Shown here piece by piece: positions 31,185-41,161 of a stretch of DNA of 64,000 nucleotides. Numbering within the stretch: position 1 is the first letter of the stretch; every line of letters starts with the position of its first letter. Origin of the DNA: Fragilaria crotonensis (lineage: Eukaryota; Bacillariophyta; Fragilariophyceae; Fragilariales; Fragilariaceae). The position numbers and the translations under genes are program-made. Under the pieces are notes generated by a model. It searched no databases. It saw nothing but the letters and a program-made list of their open reading frames with translations, and was not told the origin of the DNA. Where the stretch lies: the NCBI GenBank assembly GCA_022925895.1, contig JAKSYS010000219.1:21387-85386 (forward strand), in the 5' to 3' direction.

Positions 31185-32559
31185 CGACGACATCACATCA
31201 AGCGAAGCCAGAGCTTCCCACAACATGTCTACTTTCCTTCAGGCACCAAGAATTGGCGGAGAACAAGCAAAAACAGTAATGGCAATAATGGACAAGTTCC
31301 ATGGCCAAAATTGCAAATTCTCCTCTGAGTGCCTCTCCAAGTCTCCAGAACTGCTGAATCCACCTACAAGTACTACAATGATGCAGCTTCCTATGAGATT
31401 GGAAGAACTTCACAGAATTTTCTTCCCAACTTTACCTGAGAAGGTCATTCCATTTGTAAGGCACCATAACAAAGCAGTCATACAGCATGACAGCATCCTT
31501 ATCTTGCCTGTGACCCCTCCGGTTACAACTTCCCATCAAACTGTCAGCACTTCAATTGCTACTCAGAATGATGAGAACACCCCCGTCCACGGTGACGCCA
31601 TCAATGGCCCTGTTCCGCACGACGGAATTGGTCCGATGTCCGAACGCGATCCCGGAATTGAAAATGCCGTTAACCCCAACTTCAACGACGACATTTCCGA
31701 TAACGGCCTTGACATAGGTAACATGTCATGCGGAATCCGATGGAAACGAACGATGACAGAAATTTTCATCAAGACTCCCCCGGACGAGAAATCGAAATTC
31801 CCTACGTCGAATTCCCCTCCCACGCCGCCCTACACAGACAAGACTCCCGCGGACACCACCTACGAATCTGCGGACATGCTGACGACTACGATTCCAGCAC
31901 AGCCACAGACTACGTCCGCCTTCCGCCACCCGCCGGACACCAAGATCTACCGTGACTCAGACATCAAGCACAAGAAAACTACCCAATTCTCAGTCACACT
32001 TCCACAATTTTTGAACAGAAAGCCTGTAGCTTTTGAAAGCTGCAATCCCTTCAGTTTTCTGTCAATTGCTGAGAACTCTCACAAGTTGCATCCCACCACC
32101 GACAGCGCCTCCGATTGCCTACTATCTACGACTGCAGGCATCACCAACTTGATCAAGACAATGTCACACAATCCCCCAGAATACCCATACACAAACAAGA
32201 CACCAGAGACACTCCTTCATGTCATTCCTGGTGAGTCTAGTTCTGTGTGTTCAAACAATGAAAACAAAGAAAAATCTATTACTTGCAACTCACTTACTCC
32301 TCCTGGCCACAGACACAATGATGTGAATGTAGCAACAGAGGATTATTGCAATGTGATAAGATATGAATTGGAAAAACAACAAAGCATTTGCAAACACAAT
32401 GCCCTTGCTGTTCAAACTCCCAGATCATTAATTTTACCCAAAAAATCCGAAAACACAGACATCAACAACAAACGCTCCGTCAACCGAAAATGCACCTCCA
32501 GAAGGAGCAAATGCTCACCAAGAAGTGCACCACCCAATGTTTGCAAACACGCCAACTAA
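31051..32559 (+). CDS. Retrotransposon ORF2, middle region, unknown function
   Basis: A 502-codon frame with Asn/Thr/Pro/Ser-rich, low-complexity composition and no recognisable enzyme motif. It overlaps ORF1 at its start and the Gag frame at its end (32525-32559), so all three pieces may derive from a single long Gag polyprotein. The ATG used (MHVSIKIPTNTRGEI) falls inside the ORF1 coding region, so the true start may come by frameshift. Absence of a D-S/T-G motif argues against a protease here. Confidence 0.4.
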   Translation: MHVSIKIPTNTRGEIVRTVDCIKELAQNVRFTTPCKREARKSDSDDDITSSEARASHNMSTFLQAPRIGGEQAKTVMAIMDKFHGQNCKFSSECLSKSPELLNPPTSTTMMQLPMRLEELHRIFFPTLPEKVIPFVRHHNKAVIQHDSILILPVTPPVTTSHQTVSTSIATQNDENTPVHGDAINGPVPHDGIGPMSERDPGIENAVNPNFNDDISDNGLDIGNMSCGIRWKRTMTEIFIKTPPDEKSKFPTSNSPPTPPYTDKTPADTTYESADMLTTTIPAQPQTTSAFRHPPDTKIYRDSDIKHKKTTQFSVTLPQFLNRKPVAFESCNPFSFLSIAENSHKLHPTTDSASDCLLSTTAGITNLIKTMSHNPPEYPYTNKTPETLLHVIPGESSSVCSNNENKEKSITCNSLTPPGHRHNDVNVATEDYCNVIRYELEKQQSICKHNALAVQTPRSLILPKKSENTDINNKRSVNRKCTSRRSKCSPRSAPPNVCKHAN

Positions 32560-34012
32560 TTGTGAAACATTTTTTGATGACAATGAGCATGAAAACAATG
32601 ATGATGATCTGCCTCAAATTCCCTTAACCTCCCCAGATGCCCTGACATCATCAACCAGAACTGACTTCACATATCCACCGATTGAAGACCTCACAAGGAC
32701 GCTCCTGAAATATGCCAAGATTGCAAACCTTCAGGAACTTAGCTTCCCAACTGACCTTCTCTCACGAAGACGACAATTCAATGCCTTCATGGATAACCTC
32801 CGAATCATATGCAGCATATCACCATGGACACGCCAAGTCTTTGACCTTTGGCCGAGACAAATCAATTACTCTCATCCATGTGTTGGTATTGCAATCTTCA
32901 ATCTGATTTTCACCAACATCTGTGAGCCCTGCCAGACACACATTATTGACTGTTCCCAGATGCCAGAACAGCCATTCTGACTCTAAGACGTCACTGTGCA
33001 CCGCTCACCCAAGATCACATTGAACGCACGCGAATCCTTCTACTCCATCAAGCAAGGACATCAAGAAGTTGCAACATCCTACTTGAATCGCATTCGGACA
33101 TTATCGCGCGACTGTTATCACGCCGGAATCACAAACACCGATGCTGATATAATCAAACGAGCCATTCATGGCGGCAGCAATCACCACTTCTATGCTGCTT
33201 CCTACCAACGCTTTGATGCCGACATCCGTCGAGCAGAATTACATGACAAAGAACTACCAACATTTGCGGAACTTGAGAGCCACTTATTGAATATTGATGA
33301 TTCCTGTGGACTTACTCTCCCTTCCCAAAACCAACACAATTACAACCAACATGCAAATTCTGCACACCAACCTTCATCAAGTCTGCCTTTTCAACATCAA
33401 GGCACAACTTATGATGATCTTCCACCACACCAACACCAAGCCTTCACCAGCTCTTCAATGATGCACCCAAATGCAGCCAAAAACAATAACAGGCCACCAC
33501 ATCAAGAAGTTGAAAATCAAACAAACAATCTGGCCTCTGCACAGCATCCAAGAAGACAAAACAATGACAATGATTGCAGTATTGCAATGCAACAGCCTCA
33601 GCCTTTTCAAAAGCAACATCACAACACAAGACCTCATTTCAGACAAAATTCTTCAAACAATGCAAATCAAAGGCGTCCTCCAGATAATTTCAGCTCACCC
33701 AATGCTGCAAATATTACATGCTACAATTGTGGACAACTTGGCCACTATGCTAATCGATGCATAACCGTCAACAGATCACAAAACAGCAACCATGGAGGAC
33801 TCCAAAACACAAATCCAAACAATGATGAAACCGCACCCCACAACCAACGTGCGCATTACATCACTGATTCAATTCCATCTCAATCACATGCTTTTCACCA
33901 TCAAGCATACATTGCCTCCTGCAATGACCAGGGCAACTTCAACTGCCCAAAACCAGTTACTTCATGGCCTGATATTGACACCCCTGAGCAGATGGCAATC
34001 AACAGAGTATAA
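32525..34012 (+). pseudogene. Gag with capsid-like region and CCHC zinc knuckle, interrupted
   Basis: The first part (32525-32980) contains RRRQFNAFMDNLRIICSISP and resembles the UBN2/retrotransposon Gag capsid N-terminus. Two stops (TGA 32978, TAA 32984) follow, and the same frame reopens with ESFYSIKQGHQEVATSYLNR, a typical Gag helical stretch. Another frame between them reads LRRHCAPLTQDHIERTR, which bridges the gap, so a pair of indels probably disrupted one continuous Gag. The zinc knuckle CYNCGQLGHYANRC lies at 33719-33760. Gag would package element RNA in cytoplasmic particles. The flanks of the knuckle are extremely Gln/Asn/His-rich. Confidence 0.72.
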
Positions 34013-34231
34013 CTCAATGATTTCTAACCATCAGTTCCAATATCTCCATACAGGCCAACAACAAGACACACTACACATCAACTACGCTGAAAACCTTGTG
34101 AATCACATTTCACAGACATTCCCAAAAAAAAAATGCAAGTCTCACCAAAAAAAAACAATCTTCAGATCAAAAGATTCTGTATGTTTCCAAAGCAAATGCT
34201 ACAACATCAGAAATCAACAGAGATTTGATTC

Positions 34232-34239
34232 AAGAGGGG
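34232..34239 (+). other. Polypurine tract
   Basis: AAGAGGGG stands immediately before the 3' LTR, the standard primer position for plus-strand DNA synthesis. Confidence 0.85.
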
Positions 34240-35132
34240 TGATAGACTTCCAGTATCGCCCTACATATTTTACATCTATCGATCCTAACTGTCGCCCGTG
34301 TGCACAGTAAAACGTTACATCCGTGCTCCAGTAACCAGTGCGACACTGCACGACTGGAATCAAAACTCTCGTCGATTCAAATCATGTTCATCTCATCCCA
34401 TGAGCATGAACACTCATTTTCAAACGAGACTCAACGCCTCGTATACGGACGACCACACCGCGACACGAAACGACGTCTCCGAGAAACGAGGAGTGTTCCT
34501 CATTGTTCCAAAGGAACACTCCCTTCATTCAGACCTCTCATCTGTTGCACCTCCTCACTCTTCTCACAATTGTCGAAATAATTCATTTTTAGTGCCACTT
34601 ACCTTTTCTGCACATACTGTGAATATCTGCACAATCATGAATGAAATTGACCATGACGAATTTTTACCGCCGGTCGTCAAATTGTCAACCTCACCATACT
34701 GTACATATTTCAGTAGTCAGTACGACGGTACTCACTATTACGACAGCACACAACACGGCAATCAGTACAGCAGTACTTTTTGCACATCACTTCCTCTGCC
34801 CGGCCATAGTCCGTGCACGTCTGAGTCTATCGTTACCGTACATAACGATAAACTATTAGACAGTGCCCACTATGACCAAAGCGATATTATTACTAGTCAG
34901 TCCCTCGCACATTTATGTAGCGATAGACCGACAGATAGTATACGTATCGTTGTCTGTAGCGGTAGACAGCATTGTATTGCTGTACCGTTTATAGACACAC
35001 TAAGCAGTAGTCAGTGTCGTACTAGACACTTACCTACTGGGGGCGTACCCCGTAACGGTTACGTCCTGGTTCTTAACCCGAACCTTACGCCGACCTGCGC
35101 GTCGACAGGTTCCGTTAACCCGAACCATATCA
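34240..35132 (+). repeat. 3' LTR
   Basis: 893 bp, same ends as the 5' LTR, followed by the TGTAC target duplication at 35133-35137. Confidence 0.92.
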
Positions 35133-35159
35133 TGTACTGGGGCCTGATCCTGATGAGCA

Positions 35160-35875
35160 AACCAACATCTAGCTAGCTAGTACTGGAGTAGTGAAATCAA
35201 ACACTACCGGTACAGTACCATGAAAAACTACCACGACTCGCACGAATGAGATTCCTCGTCGGAGGCCTCGTAGGAAATGTACTACCAGGTACCTACGTTG
35301 TAATCCAGTACACTCTCTACTTTCCACTATGTACTCCCTCGTATTAGCTATTAGCTAGAGTCGTGAGTAGATACATGTATGCATACGTCAACAGCGGGCT
35401 GCCTGGCGCCTTGCGCATGCTGGGGAGCGAGGCGAATCTTGAGCAATTGGTTCGGCGAGAGCCGAGAGCGAGACGTACTATGTAGTACTTGTACCAGGTA
35501 CAGTAGTACCTCTACTCTCCAGTACGTATGTATGCGTGTTGGAGTGCAACGTGCATCTCAGTATTCAATGCAGCGAGAACAGGAGGGAATTGAGAACACC
35601 GGACCGAAGAACAAAGAGGAATACGGAATACGTGATACAGATGTGCGTACGTGATCCTCCGTACATCATATGCAGTATACCACGATATCCTAGTACTACT
35701 ATTGTACTGCCACTGAACGCTGTACTCTAACGTGAGCAGTGGACTGTTCTTATTCAGATGTCATCAATCCCACACACGAATCTCAACTCCCAACTCCCAA
35801 CTCCCAACTCCCAACACATGAGCTTTCCCACAATTTCCATTACAACTCCCTACTCCGGAAACAACAGCAGTAAAC
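35160..35875. promoter_or_regulatory. GTAC-rich upstream region of the TLDc gene with a 7-bp tandem repeat
   Basis: Many GTAC/AGTACT/GGTACC motifs occur between 35175 and 35720. At about 35786-35815 AACTCCC is repeated four to five times, ending 60 bp before the ATG. Before the retrotransposon inserted, this region would have been the shared upstream region of UTP13 and the TLDc gene. No ORF here is convincing. Confidence 0.4.
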
Positions 35876-37381
35876 ATGAGCGACGAGAACGACAATGAGA
35901 AGAAACAAGAAGCGGCTCGAGAGCTCCAATCATCTATTATGAAAAAACGAGCATCTCTGACCGATGCTGAAATAACATTTCTCCGTGCATTGCTACTGGA
36001 CGATACTGTGCCTACAGCTAGCTTGACGCGTGCCTCCAAGAAGCTCAATGATGACATGCTTTTCTCAACTCCATTTGCCGGAACACAAGCTGAGAAACGC
36101 CCATCGAGCGTCAGGCGTACCCAACCCAATCAAATTGGTCTTTGGAGTGCCTTTCGCGACGGTATTCGACCGAAAGCATTGGCACGGAGGGGATCGAGAG
36201 TCACAGATTACGAAACAGAGGAACAAGCACCTGCACCAAAAGAAGTGAGCGATGAAGATTCGATCCAATCCGATGAAGAAGTTCGACCGGAACGCGAAGA
36301 CGACCAATCAGAGAATTCGTCATTGGCAGATGACGACTTACCTCCAGAGCACTATGATGCGTGGGAAGTCCTGAAGGACGAGTACGCCGCGGACTTCGGT
36401 TATGACAACACACCCACTCAAGTACTTACAGCGCAAGACTTGGATGATGACGATAACAACTACTTCACTATCCTCGGAACCTCGGCCGACGACACTCTTG
36501 CACGTCCTCATGTCCTCTCGCCCCCACTTATGGACTCTCTCATGACGTTCTTGCCGGCAGCCATTAAGAACCAAAATTATTGGCTAAAATACTCTCTTGT
36601 TCGCGATGGTGCATCTCTTGCGATACTTCGTCGCTACGTCCGAGGTGCTAGGCGAACAATTCTGGCCATTGAAACAACCGACGGCCATGTCTTTGGATCA
36701 TTCACCAGCACGAATTGGAGGTATCAACGACATGGCTTTTATGGAACCGGAGAGTCGTTCTTGTGGCGTATGCGACACAGTCGCAAAACAAAGTGTTCGT
36801 CCCTGTATGATCAAGCCCAGATGGAAAGTGAGATTGATGTCTACTTTTGCACCCATCAAAATGAGATGATTCAATTGAGTACCGACGAAATGATCGCAGT
36901 CGGCGGAGGTGAAGTGGAAAGTGACACTGACTCCTCTGTCGAAGAACGATCTGATCGGTTTGGGTTCGGCCTTTCGATTGATGATTTCATGCTCCACGGA
37001 ACTTCAAGTCCCTGCGCCACCTACAAAAACCCCTGCCTCGTGGATGGTGGTTCAAAAGATAAACGCTTCCGCATTGCCAATGTGGAGGTGTGGACGTTAA
37101 CTCCATGCGCCACGGTCGATGCCGCGGAGCGCCTCGAAATGTCTCAATTTTGGATTCAGCAGTCGTCTCGCGATATGTCAAGCACCATGTCTCTTCGGTC
37201 CGTGGCGGCAGGATCCCCCCGTCCCTCACGGTCCCCCCGACCGGGATTTCGAAAGGTGGAGGATTTCGATGCTGATGACTTGTCTCAAGAGTCATTCTAT
37301 CGACGTGTTGGTGAAAACGATGAAAGCGAACAGCAACGAGATATATGGCAGTATGCGACAATGATGAATACACACAAGTGA
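35876..37381 (+). CDS. TLDc domain protein
   Basis: A 501-codon intact frame. The C-terminal half is a TLDc domain. It starts with LSPPLMDSLMTFLPAAIKNQ and LKYSLVRDGASLAILRRYV, then has AIETTDGHVFGSFTSTNWRY, GTGESFLWRM, a central spacer, FGFGLSIDDFML and finally IANVEVWTLTP. TLDc proteins such as OXR1, NCOA7 and TLDC2 are linked to oxidative-stress resistance and to binding of the V-ATPase. The N-terminal 190 residues are acidic and disordered, and the extra acidic insert inside the domain (VESDTDSSVEERSDR) is common in stramenopile versions. The ATG (MSDENDNEKK) follows the tandem AACTCCC repeat. No introns are visible. Confidence 0.85.
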   Translation: MSDENDNEKKQEAARELQSSIMKKRASLTDAEITFLRALLLDDTVPTASLTRASKKLNDDMLFSTPFAGTQAEKRPSSVRRTQPNQIGLWSAFRDGIRPKALARRGSRVTDYETEEQAPAPKEVSDEDSIQSDEEVRPEREDDQSENSSLADDDLPPEHYDAWEVLKDEYAADFGYDNTPTQVLTAQDLDDDDNNYFTILGTSADDTLARPHVLSPPLMDSLMTFLPAAIKNQNYWLKYSLVRDGASLAILRRYVRGARRTILAIETTDGHVFGSFTSTNWRYQRHGFYGTGESFLWRMRHSRKTKCSSLYDQAQMESEIDVYFCTHQNEMIQLSTDEMIAVGGGEVESDTDSSVEERSDRFGFGLSIDDFMLHGTSSPCATYKNPCLVDGGSKDKRFRIANVEVWTLTPCATVDAAERLEMSQFWIQQSSRDMSSTMSLRSVAAGSPRPSRSPRPGFRKVEDFDADDLSQESFYRRVGENDESEQQRDIWQYATMMNTHK

Positions 37382-37456
37382 TGAGATCGTGTTCCGTTGA
37401 GTGTTGAACAGTAAACAAATCTATGAAAATATGGCATGTTAATGTGGTTATCCCCT

Positions 37457-37975
37457 TCAATGCGTTTGTCTCATAACGTAGCTACGGCGGCCACGCGATC
37501 TCCAGCGTTGACGTCTCCGATGACGGCAGAAGGGTAAGTATGGGGTCTGGTGGGGGATACAGCGTTTTGTCGCAGAAAGTGCAATTGCTTTTCTGTCTTT
37601 CCCAGTCCACAGACGAATGTATCGATGAACGTCTCGTCGGCAACGTAAAAGATTTCGTCTGATGGACATTTTCGACGCGGATTTGGAGGACCCATTTTGA
37701 TGGAATCGACTACCTTGTTTCGAGCATGATTTGATCCACATCTGTATCCTGTCCAGTACCGCCGCAAGTCGCTCAACATCGGACGATGACTCCGAGCTGT
37801 TGCTGCGGAATTGAACGTCGTCCTTCACCCAATCTGGAAGGAGTTTCCAAAGGAGTCTCGCCAAAATCACAGCCACTGCTGCGGATGTTACAGCAGGCAG
37901 CATTTCATATGCCATTGTTTTGGCAGCCATGAGCTTGGGACCGCCCAACACAAACAGTGCTGGCGGTACTGGCAT
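37457..37975 (-). pseudogene. Internally deleted copy of the neighbouring class 3 lipase gene
   Basis: The first 85 codons (MPVPPALFVLGGPKLMAAKT onwards) match the N-terminus of the lipase at 41162-42898 with few changes. After about residue 85 the sequence jumps to one resembling the stop-codon end and 3' flank of that lipase (compare 37600-37725 with 41065-41165). About 1.5 kb, including the whole catalytic domain, is therefore missing. The remaining tail is out of any lipase frame and rich in Arg. The upstream flank to about 38130 is duplicated as well. No catalytic Ser is present, so this is a relic of a segmental duplication. Confidence 0.75.
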
Positions 37976-38135
37976 TTTTGCTTCAGTATATCGTCGTCAC
38001 ATAGTCACATAACGCGAATGAATCAGCTACAGCAACACAGGAACGATCGTAGTTGGCATGCACGTGATTAGGGCAACTATCTTTCAGACGACGAGGACAA
38101 ATGCAAACCAAGTCCCCATCACACCCGCATATGCC
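37600..38135 (-). repeat. Segmental duplication, deleted copy
   Basis: It matches 42660-43045 (lipase N-terminus, 5' UTR and upstream flank) and 41060-41165 (lipase 3' end). The upstream match includes TTTCAGACGACGAGG and the following AAATGCAAACCAAGTCCC. Confidence 0.75.
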
Positions 38136-38207
38136 GAAGGACCAAACCTCGCATCAAAGAACATGTTCTTGCTGCAAGGCTGGAGTTAACACGCACCCGC
38201 GGAGCGC

Positions 38208-39074
38208 TCATTCCAGTACTTCTGTTTTCTCCGCTGACACCACATAGTCGAATCCAAATTTGATAGGCCCGTTCACTGTGGCGTCGAAAGCCTGCCTGTC
38301 CAACTCATCGAAAACCTCCTTCATTGAACTCACTAAAGCTGGTGTCGGGAATGATGCAAACTTGGAGCGTCCAACATTGATTTGTCTGAGGATCGTGCTG
38401 TATTTATACAGAATCGGAAACTTGTCGGTCTGCTTTAGTTGAAGGTTAGGTGTGCGCATGACTTGTTTCTCGATCCAATCAACAGGATATTCTCTATAAC
38501 AGCGATGACCTGCAAGCAGTATGCATGCATCGCGAACTTGGCGAATCTTGCAAATGACGTTCCCGGGTCCTTCGGCTCTGTCTGGGATAGGTTCCAGACC
38601 CACAATGTAGATCCGGCCTCCAGGTTTCAAAAGATGCGCGAGCTTTGGAATAATCTCATCTTGCCGATAAGGAGAGAATCCATCCATTGCGCCGACCAGG
38701 TAATCCGCTATTATGGTATCGTACTGTGGCTGCGGTAGTTGCAACTCTCCGAACCAGTTTCCAATAATGATATGATTGCCTTCAAGGACGCCTAGCTTCT
38801 GAGCTTCTCGCATGACATTGTGTTGCATCGTTTTATCAGCTGTAATCGCTGTGAAAGAAGTCATCCCCTTCCCCTGCCCCAACGTAGCAATCCATTGCAA
38901 TGAATGCGAGCCAGTTCCTGCATCAAGAACATCGCCAAATGGAATGTCTCCCTGTTGGGCCTCGATGCAATCGAAGAGAACATCACCTTTACCAAATTGC
39001 TTCTCTGCCATATTCGCTGAAGATGATGCTGCGAGTAGAGCCCAGATGTCAAACAAAGCTTTCATAGGCATCAC
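38208..39074 (-). CDS. Class I SAM-dependent methyltransferase
   Basis: An intact 288-codon frame. Motif I is FGDVLDAGTGSHSLQWIA at about residues 46-63, followed by ITADKTMQHNVMREAQKLGV and YDTIIADYLVGAMDGFSPYR. The post-motif KLAHLLKPGGRIYIVGLEPI is typical of Rossmann-fold methyltransferases. The substrate is not evident. The first residues (MMPMKALFDIWALLAASSSA) could be a signal peptide, so secretory or plastid routing is possible, but the stretch is only weakly hydrophobic. A Met-rich start offers two alternative initiation codons three and one residues downstream. The GTAC-rich region at 39100-39245 lies just upstream. Confidence 0.78.
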   Translation of the reverse strand: MMPMKALFDIWALLAASSSANMAEKQFGKGDVLFDCIEAQQGDIPFGDVLDAGTGSHSLQWIATLGQGKGMTSFTAITADKTMQHNVMREAQKLGVLEGNHIIIGNWFGELQLPQPQYDTIIADYLVGAMDGFSPYRQDEIIPKLAHLLKPGGRIYIVGLEPIPDRAEGPGNVICKIRQVRDACILLAGHRCYREYPVDWIEKQVMRTPNLQLKQTDKFPILYKYSTILRQINVGRSKFASFPTPALVSSMKEVFDELDRQAFDATVNGPIKFGFDYVVSAEKTEVLE

Positions 39075-39389
39075 AAATCCGTTTAGTGTTCAGTGACATG
39101 TTCTATTGCATGGTACGGTACCATGGTACTATCCTGTCCTGAACAAATCCTGGTCGGATTTATGATTTTTATTCAATGGATTCGGAGAATGAGTCCGTAC
39201 GAGTAGTACTCCAGTACACGTACACTACCCCGGTTCTAGTACCGTATGCGAGCATTCCAGATTCCTTACCGAGTCAGTCCTCGGTGCTCAGTGCTTTCAT
39301 GTCATTGATCCTTGCCTCCTTTCCGCACTCTCACCTAATCTATGCAACAGATGTGCAGGACGAGGAAAGGCAATGCAAAAGAGAGCCAA

Positions 39390-40345
39390 CAAAACTACTG
39401 AGGTGACAGCAAACAAACCTGGAGATATTTTTATCTTGGACACAATTGGCCCATATGCTACTAAACTACAGTCATGGGACACCCAACTGCCTAGCGGCAG
39501 CACTGGTTCAACTTGAGGATGAAAAACAAGAAAGTCCTAGGATTTCTATGGTACCAGGATTGATGTTATTTCAAAATTCTTGAATAACTCATTCAACAGA
39601 TTGAAGGCATCCAGAAAGCATGTGAATAATGCCAGTCAGTTTGGGGTTTTTGAAAGAGAGAGATTATTGACAAGTTCATGTGGGAGGAACTCAAGAAATG
39701 GTTCAATATAGTATCTGATTTGGGACAATTGAAGAAACAGCTTGGCATATGGTATGACTGGAAAACTGATGACAATGAATACACCTAGTGGCAAGTATGA
39801 CAAAAATTGGAATTGCGTATGGAGTCATTTGTGATGAGTGTTGGAAGGAAATATCAAAGAGGAGGCTGAGACTCCAGGTTATTCAATGAATTTCTGAGTA
39901 AGAACAAGGGAGAACCAGTGAAAAAGACCAGTTAGCTTCTGTTCAATATTGGAAAGGTTGCACCAGATTTGACAAATGCAGATCAAAAATTTGTGCAACA
40001 TTTGTGCAATCCAGGTGAAGAAGACCACTGCTGGTGGAAAGCACCTACAAGATTGCTTGTGGGACTTATCAAGGCAACTATGAAGGTCTCATGCGCAAGA
40101 AAGCAAAGGAATGGAGGCCCAGCCATATCTTTTGCAACTCTGATTATGCAATGAAAAAGATGACAAAAAGAGAGTTTCATCTGGGATACACTCACTTGGT
40201 GGTACTTCAGTAAATTTGGAAAACCAAGACACAACATGTGGTGATGTTGTAAGAATGGAGGCTGAATGGAATCAGTGGTGCAAATGGTGCTACAATCTAA
40301 CCAATGAGGAAGAATGGACTGAGGTGGAGAACAAGGCATAGAAAG
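39390..40345 (+). mobile_element. Degenerate Ty1/copia (CoDi-type) Pol relic
   Basis: Short pieces in changing frames resemble copia Pol. VTANKPGDIFILDTIGPYAT (39399-39460) looks like the start of the integrase core. LGQLKKQLGIWYDWKTDDN (39720-39776) looks like the RT thumb region. NADQKFVQHLCNPGEEDH (39972 on), with WWKAPTRLLVGLIK, lies at the RT-RNase H boundary. NSDYAMKK and SSGIHSLGGTSVNLE (40130-40220) match the RNase H start. Stops and frame changes are frequent and most of the integrase is missing. No LTRs were identified. It is an old, dead copy. Confidence 0.65.
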
Positions 40346-41161
40346 TTACTTTCAAGGAGCAAGAGCAAGATCAAATTGGAAGGACCTTAAGGTCTGACAG
40401 GATTGATGAAAGAAGTCTAAAGTAGTTACAACATTGCAGACTAGGAAAGTAGTATGGGTGTAGAGTTTAGAGTATTGTCAATCTACAACTAGCTGGTGGG
40501 GTATCGTGGTACTTGGCACCGTACTTGTAATACGTAAGTGCAGTAGTGGAGATCAGGAACGTCTCAACGATGCAGGCAACGATATCGCCCAGTGGGGCTC
40601 TCCGTCTTCACTCCGCGTTGTTCCACTTAGTAGTAGTTTCTACTAGGCGGGTGTTGCTAGGGCAGATTGGGACTGGTGGTTGGCGTTTCCAAGACTTGGT
40701 CTCGGTTGATTTTTCCCAAGCACCAACACCAACACACCCGGAGCTTGATTGTTCCTGGGGTGGGCTGGCGGTTAATTGAAGATAAGTTAATCCTATTAGG
40801 AATGCGTTGATCGGCACAACCAGCCTTATTTCTAATTCCGGTTTGGTGCGTCTCCGAGTATGGTCTCGTGTAGGATCCTGCGTGTTTCAATCTCACCTGC
40901 CAACTGATGTTGACCATTGGCCATCCATTTCCTAGGTAGCTGTGGTTTTGATATTTGCTTCTAGTGGATTTGCAGGTAGAGGCAGTCCTTGCCTTTTGGA
41001 GCATGGACTGATTCGGACTGCTGGCAATGTTCTGACTCCTGCTTACTCCGTTGCATTGCAGACGAAGTGACATCGATGTACGTCTCGTCCTTGACGCAAA
41101 AAGATGGCCTCTAATCGGCATATTCGACGCGGCATGTAAAGGACCCATTGATTGGAATCGA
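40346..41161. other. Intergenic region, no gene seen
   Basis: ORFs at 40546-40779 (plus) and 40657-41217 (minus) lack domain features. The right end (41060-41161) is the lipase 3' flank that is also present at 37600-37725. A small GTAC cluster occurs near 40500-40535. Confidence 0.45.

Larger units (their letters stand above)
29146..35132 (+). mobile_element. Complete LTR retrotransposon, Gag-only (non-autonomous)
   Basis: Two near-identical repeats, 29146-30042 and 34240-35132, both start TGATAGACTTCC and end ATATCA. The element is flanked by TGTAC at 29141-29145 and 35133-35137, a 5-bp target duplication. A polypurine tract AAGAGGGG abuts the right LTR, and TGGTTGCTCGCC follows the left LTR as a likely primer-binding site. 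The 4.2-kb interior encodes Gag-like protein with a CCHC knuckle. I find no protease, reverse transcriptase, RNase H or integrase motif in any frame. Low LTR divergence implies recent insertion, so the enzymes were probably supplied by another element. Confidence 0.88.
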
